A program made the translations under genes and the position numbers. A stretch of 33,560 nt of DNA, from positions 1 through 33,560 of the IMG/VR virus record IMGVR_UViG_3300042301_006228; one strand, given 5' to 3'. This stretch comes from a virus. The notes beneath the pieces were generated by a model. That model searched no databases. It had not been told where the DNA came from and saw only the letters and a program-made list of their open reading frames with translations. Below, one piece after another: positions 7,475-13,774 of this stretch; positions within the stretch are counted from its first letter, which is position 1; every line of letters begins with the position of its first letter.

Positions 7475-8266
7475 TCAGACGATCAGTTCGAACACCTGGC
7501 CGTTGGTCCGGTTCAAGTACAGATCGCCCGGCGCCGGTGGTGGGTTGAGCCCCTCGCTCGGTGGTGGCCCATCGCCCGCATACCAGCGGGTGCCGCGGCT
7601 GGCAGCGCCTGAGCCGTTCATCACCACCAGCGCCGGCTTGCCATCAACCGGCGAGGGCAGCAGCGCCAGGCCGCCCTGGGGGTGGAGGCGCAGCCGCCAG
7701 AGCTCGGCGCGACTGCCGTTGTAGGCCAGGCCATCGAGGCCGTCGCTGGGCACCAGCGGCTCCACACCTGCCAGGCTGCCGCCACCTGCGCCACTGGCGC
7801 CGCCAGACGGGGAACTCGGGATCATGTTGGGCGGCAGGGGGCAACCCAGCAGCGCCACCGGCAACGTGGCGATGTTCACCCCCATCGTCACCGACACGAT
7901 CAGGTCCAGCCGCTGCCCATAGACGTGCCGCACCTTGGGCACATCGGGCCGGTAGGGCGTCCAGGGCACGGTTTCGCTGGTGCCATCGCCCCAATCCACC
8001 TGGAAGCCCTGGGCCGGCAGCCCCAGCGGGTTCACCGCCAGCTCGATCGGCGCTGAACCCAGTGGATCATTCCAGCGGCTTGGTGCCGGCATCCAGAACA
8101 ACTCCAGCGGCAGGGCCGGCACTGGCCCCAGCCGATAGCTCAACTCCAGCCAGCGCGGTGCTTCATGGGCGAGCACCCACTCCTCGCTGCCGGGGCAGCC
8201 CAGCGGCGGGATGATCCGCAGCCGCCCGTTGGTGTTATCGACGCCAGTGGGCAGCGGGTACGGCAT
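7475..8266 (-). CDS. Phage structural protein with PKD-like domain and fibre-attachment C-terminus
   Basis: A 263-residue protein. Residues ~75-125 contain DWGDGTSE followed by VRHVYG, the signature of a PKD/Ig-like fold used in surface adhesion. A Gly/Ser linker (SGGASGAGGGS) near residue 155 precedes a module that ends GDLYLNRTNGQVFELIV. Its last part is the same unit as [15 protein letters not shown] in the collagen-like fibre. It is probably a tail or head appendage protein. The gene sits between the head genes and the fibre genes, 15 bases after its upstream neighbour. Tandem repeats directly after the stop keep the frame open. Confidence 0.6.
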   Translation of the reverse strand: MPYPLPTGVDNTNGRLRIIPPLGCPGSEEWVLAHEAPRWLELSYRLGPVPALPLELFWMPAPSRWNDPLGSAPIELAVNPLGLPAQGFQVDWGDGTSETVPWTPYRPDVPKVRHVYGQRLDLIVSVTMGVNIATLPVALLGCPLPPNMIPSSPSGGASGAGGGSLAGVEPLVPSDGLDGLAYNGSRAELWRLRLHPQGGLALLPSPVDGKPALVVMNGSGAASRGTRWYAGDGPPPSEGLNPPPAPGDLYLNRTNGQVFELIV

Positions 8267-8281
8267 GGCGGTGCTGGTGGA

Positions 8282-8896
8282 TCAGCCCAGCAGATCCAAA
8301 GGCAGGGCCGGGTGATCTTCCTGGGAGTCAGGTTCCGCCTCGGCAGGCAAGCCACCGGCGGTTAGCCGCTCTGCGGTCAGCCGCTCTACGGCCAGCCGGT
8401 CGGCCTCGGCCACCAGCTCCGCTTTGGTCATGCCCCCATCCAGCGCCAGGCCGTAGCGGCGCTCCACCTCGGCGATGATCTGGGCCTTGGTCATGGCGCC
8501 GTAATCAGGCAGTTGCTCACCAGGCTGCGGCTCATCAGGCCCCGGCTGGCCGGTTTCCACCAGGGGCTGGTCGTTGTGGTTCTGCTCAATCACCGCCGTG
8601 CCAGGGGCAGACGGATGCAGCAGGGGGCCAACATCGGTGGGCACAAGGCTGGGGAGATAGGCCTGCCAGCCCAGGGCCACCCAGCCATCGATATGGCAGG
8701 GGAAGCAGAACTCGGTCTGATCACCCTTGCTGAGGCGGACCATCCCCTCGGGGGCCGCCAGGTTCAGCAGGGAATCGGCAGCGGTGTTTGGCATCGGCAG
8801 CGTCGAAGCAGGGACGTGGGTCAGGGGGTGGGGTGGCGCCCCGGGAGAGCCGGGTTCGGTGGGCCGTTCCAGTTGGCCATCAGTGGAGTTGCTCAT
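8282..8896 (-). CDS. Phage structural protein with Rho-N/SAP-like repeats near the C-terminus
   Basis: A 204-residue acidic protein. A Pro-rich N-terminus is followed by a small domain (EFCFPCHIDGWVALGWQAYL). Two short related helical repeats follow near residues 134-168 (MTKAQIIAEVERRYG, MTKAELVAEADRL), resembling the small helix pairs of Rho-N or SAP-type domains. After them a 15-base DNA repeat encodes AVERL/TAERL/TAGGL. Small proteins of this type just downstream of the capsid gene often serve as head-completion or head-tail joining proteins. That role is inferred from position. Start ATG 8896 is five bases from the end of the upstream gene. Confidence 0.5.
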   Translation of the reverse strand: MSNSTDGQLERPTEPGSPGAPPHPLTHVPASTLPMPNTAADSLLNLAAPEGMVRLSKGDQTEFCFPCHIDGWVALGWQAYLPSLVPTDVGPLLHPSAPGTAVIEQNHNDQPLVETGQPGPDEPQPGEQLPDYGAMTKAQIIAEVERRYGLALDGGMTKAELVAEADRLAVERLTAERLTAGGLPAEAEPDSQEDHPALPLDLLG

Positions 8897-8900
8897 CGGC

Positions 8901-9326
8901 TCAGGCGCGGCTGAGGCTGACGTGGGCGCCAGTTGGCGTCGATGGCGTCAGGGTTGCCCGGGCAAAGAAGAAGCAGGGATCGACCACATTGGCCAGATCA
9001 CCGGCGGCGGGCACCAGGGAATCACCGCTGATCGTTGCTTCCACCTGGCCGCCAGCGGCGGGGATCGCCACGGTGGCGGCCGTCACCCAGGTGCCGGTGG
9101 TGCCGTCCTTGAGCAAGGGCGCCACTTGCAGCACCGCTGTCACCGCAGCAGCGGCTCCGGGGTGGGAGAAGAGCAGGGTGAAGTGCTCAGTGCTATCGAG
9201 CGGCACGCTCAAGCGCACAATCTCAGCACTGGCGCGGGTGCGCTCGAACGGATCGGAGGCGCTGTTGTTGATCCAGCCCACCAGCGTGGTGGCGGCATCA
9301 ATCAGCTTGTTGCCGGTAGCGGTCAT
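8901..9326 (-). CDS. Probable capsid decoration or head-completion protein
   Basis: A 141-residue protein, the first gene after the major capsid protein. It begins MTATGNKLIDAATTLVGWIN and is otherwise a beta-rich domain, with ASAEIVRLSVPLDSTEHF and TVAIPAAGGQVEATISGDS. No membrane segment or enzyme motif is seen. In many tailed phages the gene after the capsid gene encodes a decoration or stabilising protein, so this is the leading guess. The family is not recognised. The gap of 48 bases to the capsid gene is the longest within this part of the operon. Confidence 0.5.
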   Translation of the reverse strand: MTATGNKLIDAATTLVGWINNSASDPFERTRASAEIVRLSVPLDSTEHFTLLFSHPGAAAAVTAVLQVAPLLKDGTTGTWVTAATVAIPAAGGQVEATISGDSLVPAAGDLANVVDPCFFFARATLTPSTPTGAHVSLSRA

Positions 9327-9374
9327 GGTCGTGTCCTCAGGGGAAACAGATCAGTGGGTATGGCCTTGTTGGCC

Positions 9375-10277
9375 TCAGGTCACGGAGCGGCCGATGTTGT
9401 AAAGCCGACCGATCGCCTTTTGATCGCAGACGGCAAAGCCCACGTACCAATCGACGCGGGTGCGGAACACCGGGGCGTCCTGCACTTCACCGAAGTCCCG
9501 CACCGAGATGCCGTAGCGGCCCTCAAATGGTCCCTGCAGGCCGGTCATCTGCTCATCGCCAAAGGCACAGCAGTAGATCGAGGTGGTGCCACCCGCTTCC
9601 CCAAAGCCCAGCACCTCGTTGCCGTTGGCGTCTTCTTCCAGACAGAGGATTTCGGTGTCCTCAAACCAGTGGCGGCCGTCCATCACCTGATAGAGGTCAC
9701 TGCCGACAACGGCGCGGCAGGCGGCACTGATCTGGCGCCGGCCCGCTTTGCTGGTCAGCAGCACCTTCTCGCTGCCGTAGGCATTGACGGAGTCCACCAG
9801 GGCCTCCAGCCGGGAGAGCTTGACGCTGCCTGAAATGTTGTCAACGGTCTGGGGGCCACCGGGGGTGAGCCGCTTGCTGAGGCCGTTGAAGGCGCGGGGA
9901 TCAAAGGCGGCATCGCCGTTGATCACCGCCGCCTCCAGGGTGAGGCGCATGGAGCGCACCTTCTGCTCGGTCTGGCTGGCCCTGGCCTCGGGGCCGTTGA
10001 GGTCCACAATCGAGCGGTCTACATCGAGATCACCACCAAAGAGGTGGACGAACTCGGTGTCGTTTTCGACGGCGCCGTAATCACGCCGGTAGCCCTCGTT
10101 GACGGCGCGGAAGCCGACGCGGGGCATTTTCTTCTCAACGGCGAACTTAAGAGCACCACCAAGCAGGTTGCGGAAGGGCAGGCGGCTGATCAGTTGACCT
10201 TCGCTGAAGGTCTTGATCACCGCCAGGCGCTCCACCCGCGTCTCGTGTTTGGCAGCCTCGATCAGGGAGAGGCCCAT
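9375..10277 (-). CDS. Phage major capsid protein (HK97-fold type)
   Basis: A 300-residue protein starting MGLSLIEAAKHETRVERLAV. Features expected of this capsid family are visible in order: an N-terminal helix, KTFSEGQLISRLPF, a loop with MPRVGFRAVNEGYRRDYG (the E-loop region), GGDLDVDRSI near residue 83, and a C-terminal half with ALVDSVNAYGSEKVLLTS and VRDFGEVQDAPVFRTRVDWYVGF. It would form the icosahedral shell. ATG 10277 is preferred over the TTG at 10301 because GGAG precedes it at good spacing. The motif TGGTAATAG lies 34 bases upstream. The scaffold-like gene that should adjoin it is 18 kb away, beyond the BREX locus. Confidence 0.85.
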   Translation of the reverse strand: MGLSLIEAAKHETRVERLAVIKTFSEGQLISRLPFRNLLGGALKFAVEKKMPRVGFRAVNEGYRRDYGAVENDTEFVHLFGGDLDVDRSIVDLNGPEARASQTEQKVRSMRLTLEAAVINGDAAFDPRAFNGLSKRLTPGGPQTVDNISGSVKLSRLEALVDSVNAYGSEKVLLTSKAGRRQISAACRAVVGSDLYQVMDGRHWFEDTEILCLEEDANGNEVLGFGEAGGTTSIYCCAFGDEQMTGLQGPFEGRYGISVRDFGEVQDAPVFRTRVDWYVGFAVCDQKAIGRLYNIGRSVT

Positions 10278-10310
10278 GCTTGCTCCGGGAGTACCCAGCA
10301 ACGTCTCCAG

Positions 10311-10319
10311 CTATTACCA
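10311..10319 (-). promoter_or_regulatory. Phage motif TGGTAATAG upstream of the capsid gene
   Basis: It differs by one base from the four TGGCAATAG sites in front of portal, scaffold and both collagen-like genes. Its presence here means the capsid gene kept its own control element despite the large insertion upstream. Confidence 0.45.
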
Positions 10320-10476
10320 GCCGTCAGCGATCGCATCAGCGCCATCTCAGCCTCAAAGGGGCTGGCGGTGGGGTCGCGCATCATCCGCCGGGGCAAGGGC
10401 TGCGCAAGTCGGCCTAGCGGCCGACCCTTGCCTGATCCGGCGGTGCTGCTCGCGTCCCACCACTGCGCCAGGTCCC

Positions 10477-10773
10477 ATGTCTCTTTGGCTCGATTCACAC
10501 TCCCAGGGGGATCCCATCGCCCTCGTCCATTCCAGCCACCAGGCGCTCAGCCGGCTGCTGAGCACGCACCGGGGCAAGCCAATCCGCCGCCTCTGGATTG
10601 ATCATCCCTATGGAGAAGAGGAAATCACCCTGCTGGAGGAAGAGTTGATCCCGGCCATGGGGGAGTTCCTGGCCCGCATCCAAGAAATTGATGCGGTGCT
10701 GGAGGCCGCCCAGGCAACAGAGATTGAGCGGGTCCAGGCCGCCAGGGCAATAGAGCCACTGCCGGCAGTTTGA
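10477..10773 (+). CDS. Small plus-strand gene upstream of the capsid gene, function unknown
   Basis: A 98-residue protein, MSLWLDSHSQGDPIALVHSS at the start, then KPIRRLWIDHPYGEEEITLLEE and a long amphipathic helix (FLARIQEIDAVLEAAQATEIE). The start ATG 10477 is preceded by CCAGG at suitable spacing. A perfect 10-bp GC hairpin follows eight bases after the stop. The gene is divergent from the capsid gene and lies in the scar between capsid and brxL, so it is either a moron of the phage or part of what came with BREX. No family is recognised. Confidence 0.5.
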   Translation: MSLWLDSHSQGDPIALVHSSHQALSRLLSTHRGKPIRRLWIDHPYGEEEITLLEEELIPAMGEFLARIQEIDAVLEAAQATEIERVQAARAIEPLPAV

Positions 10774-10780
10774 GGCCATC

Positions 10781-10808
10781 AGGGGCCGGTCGCACGGCAC
10801 CGGCCCCT
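10781..10808 (+). terminator. Hairpin after the 98-residue gene
   Basis: AGGGGCCGGT (10781-10790) pairs perfectly with ACCGGCCCCT (10799-10808) around eight bases. There is no T-run, so termination efficiency is doubtful, but the position right after a stop codon suggests a 3' end. Confidence 0.45.
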
Positions 10809-11181
10809 GCACCGCTTGCCAGCGGCGGCTGTGGCCTGGCAATGGAAGGTGGACAAACGCAGCAGATCCATACCCGCCACCATGATTCGCGCCAGGTCGA
10901 TGAAGGCCCCGGCCCAGGTCGCCCGGGTTCACGCCAAACCCCGCACCGGCGTCTGGCCCCAGTAAGTGGTCGGCGCGCCGGGTGTTGCCTTCTCCGTCGC
11001 CATGGCCCCCTCGCGGGGCAGCTTCGATCGGAAGGTGAGCAAAGCAACCCCGTCGCGACGGTCAGAGGTGCGGCGCAGCGGTGGGTGGAGCAGCGGTGAA
11101 CTGGCCAGCGAGGTCTGAGCAGCTTGGGAGGGAGGCGCGTTTGGGCTGTCTGATGGACGCCCCAGAGCTACAGAGTAGATC
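10809..11181. other. Non-coding scar between the capsid side and the ArdC remnant
   Basis: I see no intact gene here. One minus-strand frame reads weakly protein-like around 10830-10930 (WAGAFIDLARIMVAGMDLL), ends in a Gly/Arg-rich tail and is preceded in frame by a TGA. It may be a relic, but no family is recognised. This may be where the right or left end of an incoming segment was degraded. Confidence 0.3.
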
Positions 11182-11573
11182 GTGTATTTCTTTATCATAT
11201 TTGTAGAGGCTGCAGCAGCCGTGCTGGGTGCCTGGCTGGTGCGTGTCAACTTTGGCGGGTATCGGGCTTACTACATGCCCGGTATCGATCAGATCCAACT
11301 GCCGGATCGCGACAGCTTCCACTCACTCGCTGCGTTCTGCGCCAACTGGGCCCATGGGCAGATCCACTCAACTGCCATGAATCGCGGCTCATGCGGAATC
11401 CTTGTGGTGCCTTCGGGTACTCGTCGCATAAGGCGCTGGTCGGGGAATTAGAATGTGATTCTGCTAGGTTATTGGCTGGTATTCGTTAGACTAAATAAGA
11501 GCAATGTGGCCTATCTAAGCGACTGGATCGAGCAGCTCAAGGAATCGCTCTGGCTGCTGGCCTGTGCCGGTTA
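11182..11573 (+). pseudogene. Remnant of an ArdC-type antirestriction/zincin-like metallopeptidase gene
   Basis: Three pieces in successive frames match the C-terminal metallopeptidase domain of ArdC-type proteins. First, from about 11206, EAAAAVLGAWLV and AYYMPGIDQIQLPDRDSF. Then HGQIH with HSTAMNR, where the zincin HExxH has lost its catalytic Glu. After a frameshift near 11385-11395 comes RLMRNPCGAFGYSSHKALVG, matching the R-L-x-R, FG and E-L-V-A-E region. Finally, from 11503, NVAYLSDWIEQLKES matches the family's NHAAYxxxWxxxLKxS segment. ArdC proteins bind DNA and protect incoming elements from restriction. No N-terminal DNA-binding domain was seen upstream. Stops and frameshifts make this clearly non-functional. 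Confidence 0.7.
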
Positions 11574-11736
11574 ATCACATCAACGGCCCAGGGCAGGGTT
11601 GCTGGCGCTTGCGATTCAGTCAATAACCGCTGAAGCTGATCAAAGTTGCGGAGATAATTGCCGTATTGTGGCGGAGCAGATCGTCAGAGATTCTGGTTTT
11701 CCATAACCAAGGGCAAATCGATGATGGCTGGAAAAC

Positions 11737-13761
11737 TCAATTCATATCCAGCGCCTTGAAGGTAGCCGTCTTTACATCGTTGTAAAAGATCGGGTCAATC
11801 TTGTCGATCACATCAGTGCTCACTTCCAGGAAACTCCGCTTGTTCTCAGCAGGGATCAGTGCACAACGGGCGCCGTTGTCCATCGCGACTTGAAGCGGCT
11901 CCACCAAGGAGCGGGCGGCCTTGATGTTGCCCTGGATGCTCATGTCGCCGATCACCAGCATGCCGGCGCGGGCCGGGGCTCGACGAATGGCGGAGAATGC
12001 CGCGATGAAGAAAGCAACCCCCACCTCGGCACCAACCTTATTACCGAGCAGGTCGATGGCCTCCACGTTGTAGTCGTAGCTCTCGGCTTCATGGCCGATA
12101 GAGAAGGCGTGCTTGTTGGCCTGAAGGTAAGCAAAGGCCCTTGTAATCGACTCCTTCATCGCCCCATTGATGCCACCAGCAGGCTTGAGCTTGCCGTTCC
12201 CTGAGGCGATCGACACCTCCAGTCGGTAGAGCCCCACAGTGCCATCGCCGGTGACGGAGGTGGCATAAACCGAGCCGGGGGCCATGGGCTCTGCCGCAAT
12301 CAGATCCTGGCCTCCCTGCTCAGGCACGCCCACGAAGTGCTCCTCACCCGTCTCATTATCGGAATAGCTGAAGGAGGTCTGACTGTACTCGAAAGATCCC
12401 ATCTTCTTGAGTTGTTCCTTGACGCGACGCCTGCCCTCGATCGCCAGCTTGAGGATCTCCTCCAGGTCTTCCTTGGAAGGTGCTCCGTGAGGATGGATGA
12501 TCTTGACCAGGCCCGACACCGTGCGCCGAACAGCCTTTCGATCGCGAGCATTGAGATGGGTACCCATGGCGAAGTAGGTGTCGCACAGCTCGGTGTAGTT
12601 GAGTTTGCGCAGATCCCGCAGCGCCTCAGCGAGATAGTCGATCACGAAGCCATAGTGGTCGGTGAAGAACTCATTACGCATCTTGGGGATTTCCCAGCCC
12701 GGCAAGTAGCAATGCAGGCGATCGATGAAGGCCATGTCATCACGGATCACATCGGGCATTGGTGTAAACAGATGGCCTGTCTGCACCATCACGTCGATGG
12801 GCTGTTGGGTGTTGCCAAACATGGCGATGCTGGCATCACCGGCGAAGCTCTCGGCACCACGCTGAAATTGCCCGGATTCGCAGTAAGTCTTCATGGTGGT
12901 GATGACCTCCTTGGGCATTTTCTGTAGGTCAGCCACCTCGTCGAAGCCGACCACATCCCAGATCGACACCATTCCCTTCACCTTGCCGTTCATGTGCCCA
13001 AAGAGGTTGGCCACGGTGGTGGGCCCAGTGAGCAAAGCTGCATAGGGGGAGAGCTCCTGCACGGCAAAGCTCTTGCCGGTGCCGCGAGGGCCCAGCTCCA
13101 CCAAGTTGTAGTTGCGTTCGCAGAGCGGAATCAGACGCAGCAGAAACAACAGCTTGAGCCGCTGGCTCATCTCTGAGGGCTCATAGCCGATCGAGCGGAT
13201 CAGCAGATCGATCCACTCGTCGGTGCTGAACTGAGTGCGCAGCTTCCGGTACTCCTCCAGGTTGAAGGTGGCCAGCTGGATCGGTTTGAGCTGGCTGATC
13301 GAGAAAGGTGCCTTGCTGTCGGTTTCGTCCCACTCCACTTCCACCTGGGCCCATACCCCGCCGGTAAGCAGCCGCTCGAAAGCATGGACGTCCTCATCGG
13401 AGATGCGAAGGTTGCTGCTGCCGAAGTTGACGCACTCGGCCACGTAAGTGGAGCCGGTGAGGCGTACCTTCACCTTGTCGATGAAGGTGTAGCGCCCTTT
13501 CTGCTTCACCTTGCTCTGGGCCTTGGTGGCCTCGTCAGGGCGGATGTAGTTGTTGGCGAGGGTGTCACGCACCACCGCCAGACCCAGCTCAATGGCGGTG
13601 GAGTCGGAGGAGGCGCAGTACTTGCCGAGTAGGTACTCAAGAACAAAAACCGGAACGTTGGCGCCCACCTTCACCGAGCGCACCAGGTCCTTGCGGACGC
13701 ACTTGCCCGCAAAAATCTGGTTGACCTTGTCGTCGAGACTGTCGCGGGGGGGGGTGGTCAT
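11737..13761 (-). CDS. brxL: BREX protein BrxL, Lon-like AAA+ ATPase
   Basis: A 674-residue protein with the BrxL layout: an N-terminal domain (residues 1-200), an AAA+ domain with Walker A GPRGTGKS (224-231) and Walker B VVGFDEVA (270-277), and a C-terminal Lon-protease-like domain (~490-660, AIDLLGNKVGAEVGVAFFIA and MLVIGDMSIQGNI). The typical Lon Ser motif PKDGPSAG is not visible; the matching place reads GNKVGAEVG. BrxL is required for phage restriction in type 1 BREX and forms DNA-binding rings. It starts 13 bases after pglZ and ends the operon. Codons 3-6 contain a run of nine C residues (13746-13754), a possible slippage switch. It is the type 1 hallmark gene. Confidence 0.93.
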   Translation of the reverse strand: MTTPPRDSLDDKVNQIFAGKCVRKDLVRSVKVGANVPVFVLEYLLGKYCASSDSTAIELGLAVVRDTLANNYIRPDEATKAQSKVKQKGRYTFIDKVKVRLTGSTYVAECVNFGSSNLRISDEDVHAFERLLTGGVWAQVEVEWDETDSKAPFSISQLKPIQLATFNLEEYRKLRTQFSTDEWIDLLIRSIGYEPSEMSQRLKLLFLLRLIPLCERNYNLVELGPRGTGKSFAVQELSPYAALLTGPTTVANLFGHMNGKVKGMVSIWDVVGFDEVADLQKMPKEVITTMKTYCESGQFQRGAESFAGDASIAMFGNTQQPIDVMVQTGHLFTPMPDVIRDDMAFIDRLHCYLPGWEIPKMRNEFFTDHYGFVIDYLAEALRDLRKLNYTELCDTYFAMGTHLNARDRKAVRRTVSGLVKIIHPHGAPSKEDLEEILKLAIEGRRRVKEQLKKMGSFEYSQTSFSYSDNETGEEHFVGVPEQGGQDLIAAEPMAPGSVYATSVTGDGTVGLYRLEVSIASGNGKLKPAGGINGAMKESITRAFAYLQANKHAFSIGHEAESYDYNVEAIDLLGNKVGAEVGVAFFIAAFSAIRRAPARAGMLVIGDMSIQGNIKAARSLVEPLQVAMDNGARCALIPAENKRSFLEVSTDVIDKIDPIFYNDVKTATFKALDMN

Positions 13762-13774
13762 AGGGGTGGGATGT

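Noticed and set aside
8727-9833. Plus-strand frame opposite the capsid and decoration genes
   Set aside because: Shadow of two clear structural genes; His/Gly/Ala-rich with no ribosome site or terminator.
11696-11736. GTTTTCCA/TGGAAAAC inverted repeat after brxL as a terminator
   Set aside because: The arms are 25 bases apart, AT-rich and not followed by a T-run on the minus strand, so termination is not supported.
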